In this document: positions 17,885 to 26,817 of the stretch, in pieces
Numbering within the stretch: the stretch's first letter is position 1
How the letters are laid out: each line of letters opens with the position of its first letter
Assembly (NCBI GenBank): GCA_036563615.1
Contig: DATCMB010000005.1
Location: 1-62,669, forward strand
Reading direction: 5' to 3'
DNA: 62,669 nucleotides
Source: Candidatus Binatia bacterium
GTDB lineage: Bacteria; Desulfobacterota; Binatia; UBA12015
Notes under the pieces: generated by a model
What the model saw: the letters and a program-made list of their open reading frames with translations, nothing else
Told to the model about the DNA's origin: nothing
Databases searched by the model: none
Program-made: the position numbers and the translations under genes

Positions 17885-18793
17885 ATGGCCTCGCCGACGC
17901 TCTCCCGCCTGGCCGTCGTCGCCGCGGCGCTGCTGTTCTCGACCGGCGGCGCCGCGATCAAGCTGGTCTCGCTGCCCGCGCTGCAGATCGCGGGGCTGCG
18001 CGCCGGCATCGCGGCGGTGACGCTGCTCGTCCTGCTGCGCCTGCCGCTGCGCTCGTTCGGCGCGGGCTCGCTGCTGACCGGTGCGGCGCAGGCGGCGACG
18101 ATGGCCCTCTTCGTCATCGGCAACAAGCTGACCACCGCGGCGGCGACGATCTTCCTGCAGTCGACGGCGCCGCTCTACGTGCTGGCGCTCTCGCCAGCGC
18201 TCCTCGGCGAGCGCATCCGCCGCGCCGACGTCGGCTTCCTCGCGCTGTTCGCGCTCGGGCTCGCGCTGTTCTTCGTCGACGTCGGCCCGGCACAGGCGAC
18301 GGCGCCCGATCCGCTGCTCGGCAACCTCGCCGCGTGCGGCAGCGGCCTCGCGTGGGCGGGCACGGTGCTCGGGCTGCGCTGGCTCGCGCTGCGTCAAGGA
18401 CGCACGGCGCAAGGCGTCGTCGCCGCGCACCGCGCGCTCGGCGGTCCGCGCGAGGCGAATCCGGTCGCGGCGGCGACGGTGCTCGGCAACGTGCTGGTTT
18501 TCGTCGGATGCCTGCCGTGGCTCCTGCCGCTGCCGGCTCTCAGCGCCGCGGAGCTCGCGGTCGTGCTCTGGCTCGGCGTCGCGCAGGTCGGGCTCGCGTA
18601 CTTCTGCCTCGCCTATGGCATCCGCCACGTCCGCGCGTTCGACGTCACCATGCTGCTGCTGCTCGAGCCGGTGCTGAATCCGGTGTGGGCGTGGCTGCTG
18701 CACGGCGAGACGCCGGGCGCCTGGGCGCTCGCCGGAGGGGTCGTCATCCTCGCGACCAGCGCGGCACGTACCTGGTACAATCCGCCGCCATGA
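17885..18793 (+). CDS. EamA/DMT-family transporter
   Basis: 302 residues with ten predicted membrane segments in two five-helix repeats. The first opens SRLAVVAAALLFSTGGAAIKLVSLPALQIAGLRAGIAAVTLLVLL. The second repeat ends AYGIRHVRAFDVTMLLLLEPVLNPVWAWLLHGETPGAWALAGGVVIL, the EamA signature. Family members are drug/metabolite exporters; cargo is unknown. A poorly conserved cytoplasmic loop (about 170-200, RQGRTAQGVVAAHRALGG) separates the halves. The next gene's ATG overlaps its TGA stop (ATGA), so translation is coupled to the small membrane protein downstream. Confidence 0.84.
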   Translation: MASPTLSRLAVVAAALLFSTGGAAIKLVSLPALQIAGLRAGIAAVTLLVLLRLPLRSFGAGSLLTGAAQAATMALFVIGNKLTTAAATIFLQSTAPLYVLALSPALLGERIRRADVGFLALFALGLALFFVDVGPAQATAPDPLLGNLAACGSGLAWAGTVLGLRWLALRQGRTAQGVVAAHRALGGPREANPVAAATVLGNVLVFVGCLPWLLPLPALSAAELAVVLWLGVAQVGLAYFCLAYGIRHVRAFDVTMLLLLEPVLNPVWAWLLHGETPGAWALAGGVVILATSAARTWYNPPP

Positions 18794-19191
18794 CGACCAT
18801 CGAATGGATCGCGCTCGCGATCGGCGTCCTGCTGCTCGCCACGCGCATACCGGCTCTCCTCTGGCCCTCCCCGTACCGGACGCGCGTGCTCGCGATCCTC
18901 GAGCGCAGCGGCCCCGGACTGATCCGCGCGCTCGGCGCGTTTCTCTGGGTGCTGGTCGTCACGGTGGTCGTGCTCGTGCTGCGCACGCTCACCCTGCTGC
19001 AGGGCGTGCTGCTCGTGCTGGCGATCCTGTTCGCCGCGGCGGGCGCCGTCGCGCTGACGCACCCCGACGGCTACCGCCGCATGAGCGAGCGCCTGCTCGG
19101 CGGCATGCCGGACTGGGGCCTGCGCCTCGGCGCCCTGGTCGGCGTCGGGCTCGGCAGCTGGCTCGTCTACCTGAGCCTCACCCGTGGCTGA
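18790..19191 (+). CDS. Small polytopic membrane protein of unknown function
   Basis: 133 residues with about four hydrophobic segments (3-20, 45-63, 66-85, 110-128). Between helices 1 and 2 is SPYRTRVLAILERSGPGLIRALGAF, with conserved-looking Arg/Glu. No family is recognised. Start overlaps the EamA stop as ATGA, and its own stop lies inside the start of the LOG gene (8-bp overlap), so it belongs to a tightly coupled four-gene run ending in the M20 peptidase. It could be a subunit or modulator of the transporter, but nothing in the sequence proves that. Confidence 0.7.
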   Translation: MTTIEWIALAIGVLLLATRIPALLWPSPYRTRVLAILERSGPGLIRALGAFLWVLVVTVVVLVLRTLTLLQGVLLVLAILFAAAGAVALTHPDGYRRMSERLLGGMPDWGLRLGALVGVGLGSWLVYLSLTRG

Positions 19192-19978
19192 CGACAGGCT
19201 GCCGCCCACCCGGGTGGCGCACTGGCCACGGCGCAGCGGCAGCGGCACCGAGCGGCGCTTCCTCGAAGGTCCGGCGTCGCGCCTCGCCGAGCTGCGGCGC
19301 GCGATCGGGATCTTCGTCGAGTTCATCCGCGGCTTCCGCAAGCTGCACTTCGTCGGTCCGTGCGTCACGGTGTTCGGCTCGGCGCGCTTTCCCGAGAATC
19401 ACCGCTACTACGCGCTCGGACGCGCGACCGGCGCCGAGCTCGCGCGCGCCGGCTACACCGTCATGACCGGCGGCGGACCCGGCATCATGGAGGCCGCGAA
19501 CCGCGGCGCGAAGGACGTCGGCGGCTGCTCGATCGGCTGCAACATCGTGCTCCCGCGCGAGCAGCGACCGAACCCCTACCTCGACCTGATGCTCGAGTTC
19601 CGCCACTTCTTCGTGCGCAAGGTGATGCTCGTCAAGTATTCGCAAGCGTTCATCGCCCTGCCCGGCGGACTCGGCACGATGGACGAGATCTTCGAAACCT
19701 TGACCCTCATCCAGACGGACAAGATACTCGACTTCCCCGTGGTCCTGATGGGACGCGACTACTGGTCGCCGCTGGTCGCGTGGCTGCGCGACAAGATGGT
19801 TTCCGAGAGCACGATCGGCGTCGAGGACCTCGAGCTCATGACCCTGACCGACTCGCCGGAGGAAGCAGTCCAGATGATCGTCGAACGTACGCGCGAGAAG
19901 ACGCAACGCGCACGCGAGGTCGCAGAGACGTCGCTGCCGATCCTCGGCGAGAAGCCGCCCATGCGTGGGGCGGCGTGA
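19184..19978 (+). CDS. LOG-family protein (TIGR00730-type nucleotide 5'-monophosphate phosphoribohydrolase-like)
   Basis: 264 residues. The Rossmann-like LOG fold is shown by CVTVFGSARF, AGYTVMTGGGPGIMEAANRGAKDVGG, RKVMLVKYSQAFIALPGGLGTMDEIFETLTLIQT (the PGGxGTxxE motif, about 160-168) and PVVLMGRDYWSPLVAWL. LOG proteins hydrolyse nucleotide 5'-monophosphates, classically cytokinin ribotides in plant-linked organisms. Most bacterial copies have unknown roles in nucleotide salvage. The N-terminal ~40 residues are extra and basic. The GTG start lies within the previous gene's end. The stop is followed with a 1-bp overlap by the M20 gene. Confidence 0.85.
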   Translation: MADDRLPPTRVAHWPRRSGSGTERRFLEGPASRLAELRRAIGIFVEFIRGFRKLHFVGPCVTVFGSARFPENHRYYALGRATGAELARAGYTVMTGGGPGIMEAANRGAKDVGGCSIGCNIVLPREQRPNPYLDLMLEFRHFFVRKVMLVKYSQAFIALPGGLGTMDEIFETLTLIQTDKILDFPVVLMGRDYWSPLVAWLRDKMVSESTIGVEDLELMTLTDSPEEAVQMIVERTREKTQRAREVAETSLPILGEKPPMRGAA

Positions 19979-21441
19979 TGCGTCGCCGGATCGACTCTGC
20001 AACGGCCTGCGCGCTCGGCGCGGCGCTGGTACTGGTCGCGCTGGCGACCGACGCGCGCGTCGCAGGCGCGCAGTCCCCGCTCAGTCGCCCGAGCGACGCC
20101 GCCAAGGGCGTCGATTTCGCCGCCGCGACGGCCGACGTCCGCCGCATGCTCGGCGAGCTCGTCGCCGCCGACACGACCAACCCGCCGGGCAACGAGGCGC
20201 GCGCGGTCGCGGTCGGCAAGAAGTGGCTCGACGAGGCCGGCATCCCCTACCAGGTCTTCGAGTTCGCGCCCGGACGCGAGAACCTGGTCGCGCGGCTCGC
20301 GGGCGACGGCTCGGCGAAGCCGCTCCTGCTGCTCGCGCACATCGACGTCGTCGGCACCGACGGCCAGGACTGGTCGACCGATCCGCGCACGATGGTCGAG
20401 CAGGACGGCTACCTGCAGGCGCGCGGCGTGAGCGACGACCTCGGCATGGCGGCGCTCGAGCTCGAGGTGCTGCGGCTGCTCAAGCGCGCGCAGGTGCCGC
20501 TCGCGCGTGACGTCATCGTCGCCTGGACCGGCGACGAGGAGAGCGGCGGCGGCGGCATCCGCTGGCTGCTCGAGAACGCGCCCGACGCGATCGCCGCCGA
20601 GATCGCGCTCAACGAGGGCGGCGGCCTGCGCCTCGACGATCAGGGACGCCCGAAGCTGATCGAGCTGCAGGCGGCGGAGAAGACCTACCAGGACTTCACC
20701 ATCACCGCGCGCGGCACCACCGGACACTCGTCGACGCCGCACGGCGACAACGCGATCTACCGCCTCGCCGCGGCGCTCGAGCGGCTCGCCAAGCACACCT
20801 TCCCGGCGCGCATGCTGCCGGTGACGCGCGCCAACTTCGAAGCGCGCGCGGCGCTCGAGCAGCCGCCGCTCGCGAACGCGCTGCGCAAGCTCGCGGCCGC
20901 CGAGGGCGAGCTGCCCGCCGACGCGCTGGAGGTGATCGACCGCGACCCGTCGCTCGCCGCGACCGTGCGCACGACCTGCGTCGCGACGCTGCTCGAGGGC
21001 GGATCGCGCGCCAACGCGCTGCCGGCCAAGGCCACCGCGACCGTCAACTGCCGCATCCTGCCCGACGAGACCGTCGAGGACGTGAAGCGCGAGCTCGAGC
21101 GCATCATCGACGACCCGAAGCTCGAGGTCGCGGTCGTCGGCGAGTTCGGCTCCGGCGAGCCGTCGCCGCTCGACGGGGCGGGTCCGCTCGCGATCCGCGC
21201 CGTCGTCGAGCAGATGTGGCCCGGGCTGCCGATCGTGCCGTTCATGTCGCGCGGCGCCACCGACTCGCGCTACGTGCGCGCGCGCGGCATCCCGGCCTAC
21301 GGCATCAACCCGATCGGTCTCACCGAAGCCGACGCGAACCGCGCGCACGGCGTCGACGAGCGGATCCCGGTCGCGAGCCTCGAGCCGGCGCTCGAGTTCC
21401 TCTACCGGCTGGTCGTCGAGCTCGCCGCGAAGAAGCGCTGA
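19978..21441 (+). CDS. Secreted M20-family metallopeptidase
   Basis: 487 residues. Residues 1-32 are a Sec signal (ALGAALVLVALATDARVAGA). Two-zinc peptidase motifs follow in order: PLLLLAHIDVVGTD (metal His and catalytic Asp, about 119), GVSDDLGMAALELEVL (bridging Asp), WTGDEESGGGGI (catalytic Glu-Glu), ALNEGGG and, near the C-terminus, ANRAHGVDERIPVASLE (last His). The dimerisation lid is at about 230-350 (TARGTTGHSSTPHGDNAIYRLAAAL). This order fits carboxypeptidase/aminoacylase-like M20 enzymes. It probably trims peptides or N-acyl amino acids in the periplasm. ATG overlaps the LOG stop by one base. Confidence 0.87.
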   Translation: MRRRIDSATACALGAALVLVALATDARVAGAQSPLSRPSDAAKGVDFAAATADVRRMLGELVAADTTNPPGNEARAVAVGKKWLDEAGIPYQVFEFAPGRENLVARLAGDGSAKPLLLLAHIDVVGTDGQDWSTDPRTMVEQDGYLQARGVSDDLGMAALELEVLRLLKRAQVPLARDVIVAWTGDEESGGGGIRWLLENAPDAIAAEIALNEGGGLRLDDQGRPKLIELQAAEKTYQDFTITARGTTGHSSTPHGDNAIYRLAAALERLAKHTFPARMLPVTRANFEARAALEQPPLANALRKLAAAEGELPADALEVIDRDPSLAATVRTTCVATLLEGGSRANALPAKATATVNCRILPDETVEDVKRELERIIDDPKLEVAVVGEFGSGEPSPLDGAGPLAIRAVVEQMWPGLPIVPFMSRGATDSRYVRARGIPAYGINPIGLTEADANRAHGVDERIPVASLEPALEFLYRLVVELAAKKR

Positions 21442-21478
21442 CGCGCGACGCCAACGCGCGCCACAGGAGGACACGACG

Positions 21479-22396
21479 ATGAACGATCCCGCCCGCATGC
21501 CCGCGGTCGCGCTGGCCGCCATGCCCGGACGCCGCCGTGCGACGCTCGACGTCGCGCGCGAGCTCGAACGCCGCGGCTACGCTGGCATCTATTGCGCGAG
21601 CTTCGGCGACGGCCTCGGCCTGTGCGAGGCGCTCGCGCTGGTCACCGAGCGCATCCCGTTCGGCACGGCGATCGCCATCATCTATACGCGCCACGTCAAC
21701 GACTACGCGCAGACCGCGTCGCTCGTGCACGAGCTCTCGGGCGGACGCTTCCGCTTCGGCGTCGGCGTGAGCCACGGGCCGATCCACAAGCACCTCGGCA
21801 TCCAGGCGGGGAAGCCGCTCGCGGACATGCGCGACTTCGTCACCCGGCTGCGCGCGGTGCCGCGCGTCGGCGAGCTGCCGCCGGTCGTGCTCGCCGCGCT
21901 GCGCGACCCGATGGTCAAGCTCGCCGGCCAGATCGGCGACGGCGTCGTGTTCGCCAACGCCGCGCGCTCGCACATGGCGCACTCGCTCGGCGTGCTGCCC
22001 GCGGAGAAGCGCAACGATCCGAGCTACTTCATCGGCAACATGATCCCGACCTGCATCTCGGACGACGTCGCCGCCGCGGCCGCCGTCAATCGCAAGACGC
22101 TCTCCGGCTACGTGACGCTGCCGAACTACCGCGAGTACTGGAAGAAGGCGGGCTACGTCGAGGAGATGGAGGCGATCGAGCAGGCGCTCGCGCGCGGCGA
22201 CCGCGAATCCCTGCCGAAGCTGATGAGCGACCGCTGGCTCGAGGACACGACGCTCTTCGGCCCGCCGTCCAAGGTGCGCGAGGGCTTCGAGAAGTGGCTC
22301 GACGCCGGCGTGCGCACGCCGATCCTCGTGCCGTCGTCGGCGGTCGGCAACCAGATGAAGGCGCTCGAGGAGCTGATGGCCTGCTTCGCGCGCTAG
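21479..22396 (+). CDS. LLM-class (luciferase-like) oxidoreductase
   Basis: 305 residues, start after ACAGGAGGACACGACG. TIM-barrel LLM markers: RRGYAGIYCASFGDGLGLCEALALVTERIPFGTAIAIIYTRHVNDYAQTASLVHELSGGRFRFGVGVSHGP and the C-terminal GPPSKVREGFEKWLDAGVRTPIL. The usual phosphate-binding stretch is shortened to PPVVLAALRDPMVKLAGQIGDGVVF. Likely flavin or F420 chemistry on an unknown substrate. Its TAG stop shares the palindrome CTAG (22393-22396) with the stop of the convergent fusion gene, so the two reading frames overlap by four bases end to end. Confidence 0.82.
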   Translation: MNDPARMPAVALAAMPGRRRATLDVARELERRGYAGIYCASFGDGLGLCEALALVTERIPFGTAIAIIYTRHVNDYAQTASLVHELSGGRFRFGVGVSHGPIHKHLGIQAGKPLADMRDFVTRLRAVPRVGELPPVVLAALRDPMVKLAGQIGDGVVFANAARSHMAHSLGVLPAEKRNDPSYFIGNMIPTCISDDVAAAAAVNRKTLSGYVTLPNYREYWKKAGYVEEMEAIEQALARGDRESLPKLMSDRWLEDTTLFGPPSKVREGFEKWLDAGVRTPILVPSSAVGNQMKALEELMACFAR

Positions 22397-25300
22397 GGCT
22401 GCGCGTCGGTCGCGAGGAGGCGCGCGAGCTCCTGCTGCGCCTTGGGGTCGTCCGGTGCCAGGCGGAGCGCGGCGCTGAGGTACGTGATCGCCTCCTCGGT
22501 GTTGCCGCTCCACAGCGCGACCGCGGCGTCGTGGCGGAACTGCGCCGCGCGGTTCGCGATCACCGCGTCGGCGTTGCGGCGCGCGCGCTCGGCGTCGGCG
22601 TGGCGCCCCGCGCGCTCGTAGGCCTCGGAGAGGAGCCGCCAGCCGTCGTGCCAGCTCGGGTGGCGCGTCTGGAGCGTGGTCTCGAGGAGCGCGATGGCGT
22701 CCGCATCGTCGCCCATCTCGAGCCGCGCGCGGATCGCGTCTCCCCAGAGGCTCGGGTCGAAGCGCACGTACTCCGTGCTCGTGAGCGCGTCGATCTCGCG
22801 TCGCGCCTCCTCCGCGCGGCCCAGCGCGAGCAGCGCACGGCCGCGTAGCGCGCGCACGCGGGGATCGTCCGGCTGCACCGCGAGCGCGGCGTCGGCATCG
22901 GCGAGAGCGCCCGCCGCGTCGTCGGCTTCGAGGCGCAGGCGTCCGCGCAGCTCGCGCGCCGCCAGCGAGCGCGGGGCGAGCGCGAGCGCGTCGTCGAGCG
23001 ACGCGATCTGGTCCGCGAGCGCGAACTCGCCGTGGCCCTCGTCCATCTTGCGGCCGATCGTCACCGCGGCGGCGATCGACTCGCCGCCACGGCCGTGCTT
23101 CGTCGCCTCGGCGAGCAGCGTGGTCGCGACCGGCAGGTCGTTGCGCGCGCTCGCGTAGGAGTTCGCGAGCGCGGCGAGCGTCGGCTCGTCGAGCGGCTCG
23201 CCGAGCTCCTCGAGCAGCGGCACGACGCCGCGCCGCACCTCGAAGCTCTCCCAGTTCGGCTCGACCGTGTCCTCGTAGAGCATCCACGGCGCGCCGAGCT
23301 CGATGAACAGGTTGTCGTCCGAGTTGACGACCGGCGCGCGTCGCGCGAGCGCGTCGACGTCCTCCGGCAGCAGGTAGAGCAGGCTCCAGAGATCGGCGGT
23401 CGAGAACGTGCCGATGCGCGCGAGGTCCTCGCGCACGGATGCGGGCAGACGCTCCCAGCGCGGCAGCTCGTCGCGCTTCAGCGGCCGGTTGCTCGCGAGC
23501 AGCAGCAGGTCGGCGTGGCCGCGCGAGTGGAAGAAGCCGTAGACGAAGCGGAACTCCGAGCGCAGCGCGGCGAGGATCGACTGCAGCGCGGCGGGCTCCA
23601 TCGCGTAGAGGTGGATCCATTGCAGGAGCCGCCCGTCGGGCTTCAGCGCGCCGCGCGCGACCGCGAAGAACTCGCGCGTGAACAGGTTCGAGACGCCGCT
23701 CATCCAGGGGTTCGAGGGTTCGGAGACGATGACGTCGTACTTCTCGCGCGTCCCCGAGAGGTACGTGCGGCCGTCGTCGACGATCAGCCGCACGCGCGGG
23801 TCCTCGAGCGGGCGTCCGTTGACGTCGTCGAAGAAGCGCGACGCCTCGATGATGCCGGGCTCGATCTCGACCGCGTCGATGCGCTCGACCTCCGGGTGGC
23901 GCGCGACCGAGCCGACCGTCACGCCGGAGGCGAAGCCGATCACCAGCACGCTCTTCGCGGGCGGCCCGAAGAGCAGCGGCACCTCGCCGAGCAGCACCTG
24001 CGTCGACATGTCGATCGAGGTCGAGGCGTCGGTCTTGCCGTTCACCTTGAGCGCGAGCAGCCCATCCTTGCGGTGCACCGACACCGTGGTGTTGAGGCCG
24101 TCGCGGTAGAGCAGCATCTCGTCGTCCGCGACGCCCTCGAGTGGCTGCATGGCGATGCCGAAGTCGAGGTGCGCGTCGGGACGGTTGAAGACGCCGCGCG
24201 TGAGCGCCTCGGGGTCGAGCGGCGGCGGCGCGACCAGCAGCAGGAGCGCGAGCGCGAGCGGGGTCGCGGCGGCGACGCGCGCGAGCGGCCGCCGCCACGG
24301 CAGGCGCAGCAGCACGCTGCCCGCGGTCGCGAAGTTGATCGCCGCGGCGAGCGCGAGCGTCGTGCGCAGCCCGAGGTGCGGGATGAGGACGAAGCCCGCG
24401 CAGAACGCGCCGCTCGCCGAGCCGATGGTGTTGGCGAAGTAGACGCGTCCGACGGCGCTCCCCGGATCCGCCGCGTGCCGCGACACGAGCAGCGTCAAGA
24501 GCGGAAACAGCGCGCCGAGCACGAGCGTCGGCGGCAGCATGACGAGCATCGCGAGGGCGACCTGCAGGACGAGGATCGGACCCGGGTCGAGCCCGTTCGC
24601 CTCGAGGAAGCGCAGGAAGAGGTCGGGCAGGAGCGGCAGGACGAGCGTCGTCGCGAGCGCCAGCGCGCCGAGCGCGAGGAGCCCCGCCGCGAGCAGCGCG
24701 AGCGGGTTGCGCGCGGCGTCGATGCGGCCGCGCACCGCGAGGCTGCCGAGCGCGATGCCGGCGAGGAACGCGCCCAGCATGGCGGCGAAGGCGTAGATCG
24801 AGGAGCCCAGCACGCTCGCGAGCGCGCGCGTCCAGGCGACCTCGTAGACCAGCGCGGTGAAGCCGACGAGCGCGTAGGACACGAGCAGCAGCGCGACCGT
24901 GCCCTGCGCGCGGCGATCCGCCGCTGCGCGCGCGGGCGCCTTCGGCTCGAGCTCGGGCGCTGGCTCGCCGAGCGAAGGCGCGTGCGCGCCCTCACCCGCC
25001 GCCACCGCCGCGACACGCGGCAGCGCGACCAGCGCCACCATGCCGACCACGACGTCGAGCCCGGCGCCGAACCAGCTCGCGCCGGTGAGGCCGAGCCACG
25101 GCAGCAGCACGAACGTCGCGAGGAACACGCCGGCGACCGCGCCCAGCGTGTTGATGCCGTAGAGCAGACCCGTCGCGCGGCCGACGCGAGCGTCCGCGCG
25201 CGTCACCGCCGCGACCAGGAGCGGCAGCGTCGCGCCCATCAGGATCGTGGGGATCAGCAGCACCGCGAGCGCGAGCAGGAAGCGCGTCACCGCCGCCGGC

Positions 25301-25626
25301 CAGAAGTCGAGCGCGTAGAGCCAGGCGCGGTTCAGCTCCGGGAAGCGCGCGAACGCGAGCGGCACGACCAGCGCGTAGGCGCCGATCGCGATCTCCATGA
25401 GGCCGTAGGCGCGGACGCCGTCCGCGATGCGGCGCGACAGCCGACCGCCGAAGAGCCCGCCGAGCCCGAGGCCCAGCATGTACGCGACGAGGATCGTGCT
25501 CGCGGCGAGCGTGGTCGAGCCGAACACGAGCCGGAGCTGCCGCGTCCACACCACCTCCAGCACGAGGCTGCCGAGCCCGGAGAGGAAGAAGCACAGCGCG
25601 AGGCGGGAAAGCGCACGACGGGGCAT
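22393..25626 (-). CDS. MFS-like membrane domain + spermidine-synthase domain + C-terminal TPR
   Basis: 1077 residues from the ATG at 25626. Residues ~1-480 hold ~12-14 helices with LCFFLSGLGSLVLEVVWTRQLRLVFGST, the opening of fused spermidine-synthase transporters, and a second copy of that motif (VGFTALVYEVAWTRALASVLGSS), so the membrane part is duplicated. At ~520-770 comes a SpeE-like Rossmann domain: VLVIGFASGVTVGSVARHPEVERIDAVEIEPGIIEAS, VDDGRTYL and DVIVSEPSNPWMSGVSNLF. From ~850 to the end are TPR-like helices (ALADADAALAVQPDDPRVRALRGRALLALGRAEEA). Such fusions are widespread but seldom characterised; real aminopropyltransfer is unproven. The SAM loop G-x-A-S-G departs from the GGGDG of true spermidine synthases. 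Confidence 0.82.
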   Translation of the reverse strand: MPRRALSRLALCFFLSGLGSLVLEVVWTRQLRLVFGSTTLAASTILVAYMLGLGLGGLFGGRLSRRIADGVRAYGLMEIAIGAYALVVPLAFARFPELNRAWLYALDFWPAAVTRFLLALAVLLIPTILMGATLPLLVAAVTRADARVGRATGLLYGINTLGAVAGVFLATFVLLPWLGLTGASWFGAGLDVVVGMVALVALPRVAAVAAGEGAHAPSLGEPAPELEPKAPARAAADRRAQGTVALLLVSYALVGFTALVYEVAWTRALASVLGSSIYAFAAMLGAFLAGIALGSLAVRGRIDAARNPLALLAAGLLALGALALATTLVLPLLPDLFLRFLEANGLDPGPILVLQVALAMLVMLPPTLVLGALFPLLTLLVSRHAADPGSAVGRVYFANTIGSASGAFCAGFVLIPHLGLRTTLALAAAINFATAGSVLLRLPWRRPLARVAAATPLALALLLLVAPPPLDPEALTRGVFNRPDAHLDFGIAMQPLEGVADDEMLLYRDGLNTTVSVHRKDGLLALKVNGKTDASTSIDMSTQVLLGEVPLLFGPPAKSVLVIGFASGVTVGSVARHPEVERIDAVEIEPGIIEASRFFDDVNGRPLEDPRVRLIVDDGRTYLSGTREKYDVIVSEPSNPWMSGVSNLFTREFFAVARGALKPDGRLLQWIHLYAMEPAALQSILAALRSEFRFVYGFFHSRGHADLLLLASNRPLKRDELPRWERLPASVREDLARIGTFSTADLWSLLYLLPEDVDALARRAPVVNSDDNLFIELGAPWMLYEDTVEPNWESFEVRRGVVPLLEELGEPLDEPTLAALANSYASARNDLPVATTLLAEATKHGRGGESIAAAVTIGRKMDEGHGEFALADQIASLDDALALAPRSLAARELRGRLRLEADDAAGALADADAALAVQPDDPRVRALRGRALLALGRAEEARREIDALTSTEYVRFDPSLWGDAIRARLEMGDDADAIALLETTLQTRHPSWHDGWRLLSEAYERAGRHADAERARRNADAVIANRAAQFRHDAAVALWSGNTEEAITYLSAALRLAPDDPKAQQELARLLATDAQP

Positions 25627-25752
25627 GTGCGCGACCGAGCCTAGCACCCCGCGCGCGCGCTCGGGTAGGGTCTTTTGCGCGCCGCGCGCAGGCGACGCTG
25701 CCGACGCTGGTGACGCACCGCGACGGCGCGCCACGCGCCTCGCGCGCGCCGC

Positions 25753-26325
25753 TCAGAGCAGCTCGTCGTCGATCGTGCGCTTCATCAGCAGGTTCGACGG
25801 CACGCCCGCCGGGTCGAGCAGCTCGTGCGCCGCCTCGGCGCCGCTCACCGGGAGGCCCATCGGGTCGAGCAGTCCGACCTGCACCAGGGCCGAGGCCTGG
25901 TGCCAGTAGATGTGCTCGTGATGCAGCTCGCCGTTTTCGAAGTACGCGACCGCCGCCAGCGCGAGCTCGATCCGCTTGCCGCTCGGCGGCACCCCGGGCA
26001 GCAGCCAGTCCATCCGTGGACGGCGTGCGTGCAGCGGTAGATCAGCTCGTCGACGATGCGGTTCTGACCGACGGTCCGCGAGATCGGAATCTGCTCCACG
26101 TCGGGCGGCTGGCCGGGGATGACGTAGCGGCCGTAGAAGTGCTGCAGGCCTGGCGCCCCGCTCCGCCGGTCAGGACCGGCACGTGATTGACGTACGCGTG
26201 CGCGACCATGGTGTCGCAGGAGGCGGATGCGTCCTTGTCGACGAGCTCCGCTTTCAGGTGCAGCTCCCACAGCTCCACCATCGCGCGCTGCTCCGGCGTC
26301 AGCTCGTCATGTCAAGCTTAAACAT
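25753..26325 (-). pseudogene. SnoaL-like (NTF2-fold) pseudogene with multiple frameshifts
   Basis: A SnoaL/polyketide-cyclase-like protein can be rebuilt only by changing frame. Frame one carries ELTPEQRAMVELWELHLKAEL...MVAHAYVNHVPVLTGGAGRQ. Frame two (from about 26150 downwards) carries LQHFYGRYVIPGQPPDVEQIPISRTVGQNRIVDELIYRCTHAVH. Frame three (from about 26013 downwards) carries MDWLLPGVPPSGKRIELALAAVAYFENGELHHEHIYWHQAS and the end. Shifts near 26300, 26150 and 26015 each fit loss of a single G/C base. A GGAG lies before the ATG at 26325. It lies downstream of the RNase R/thiolase/DUF35 run and may have been its last gene. Consensus sequencing error is an alternative explanation. Confidence 0.75.
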
Positions 26326-26378
26326 GGTGGCTCCAGATGCGGTTGCGCTTCGCCACGACGCCGGCGGCCGATCCGAGG

Positions 26379-26813
26379 TCAGCTGCGGCCGCGCGGCCGG
26401 AAGCAGTGCAGCGCGACCTGCCCGCTCGCGGGCACGAAGTCGACCTCGAGCTCGAGCCCGATCCGCAGCTCTTCGAGCGCGACACCGCGCAGCCCGGTCA
26501 CGAGCCGCACGCCCTCCTCGAGCTCGACCACCGCGACGGGGTACGGCACGTCCTCGGCGAAGCCCGGCACCAGCGCCTGGTGCGTGACCGTCCAGGAGTA
26601 GAGGACGCCGCGCCCGCTCGAGCGCTCCCACGCCCACTCCTCGCTGCCGCACTTCGGACACGCCACGCGCGGCGGGTGTCGCCAGGCGCGGCACGCGGCG
26701 TTCGCGCAGCGTTGAAAGCGCAGCTCGCCCTGCGCGCAGTACGCGTAGAACTCCGCCGCGTAGCCGCTCGGGTTCGGGGTGAAGCGCACCTGGAAGCCTT
26801 CCGCGCTCGCCAT
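26379..26813 (-). CDS. DUF35 Zn-ribbon/OB-fold acyl-CoA-associated protein
   Basis: 144 residues. The rubredoxin-like Zn ribbon is FQRCANAACRAWRHPPRVACPKCGSEEW (four Cys, about 32-56), followed by the OB-fold strand pattern GVLYSWTVTHQALVPGFAEDVPYPVAVVELEEGVRLVTGL. DUF35 proteins pair with thiolase-like enzymes; in the ChsH2-Ltp2 system the pair performs retro-aldol cleavage of acyl-CoA side chains. The gene begins 4 bp after the thiolase-like gene ends, so partnership is very likely. Substrate is unknown. Confidence 0.85.
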   Translation of the reverse strand: MASAEGFQVRFTPNPSGYAAEFYAYCAQGELRFQRCANAACRAWRHPPRVACPKCGSEEWAWERSSGRGVLYSWTVTHQALVPGFAEDVPYPVAVVELEEGVRLVTGLRGVALEELRIGLELEVDFVPASGQVALHCFRPRGRS

Positions 26814-26817
26814 GCGA

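Noticed and set aside
24535..25644. Long rightward charged frame antisense to the MFS/SpeE fusion
   Set aside because: Composition (Arg/Glu/Asp-rich, no fold) is that of a reverse-strand shadow in GC-rich DNA; the leftward frame has clear membrane and SAM motifs.
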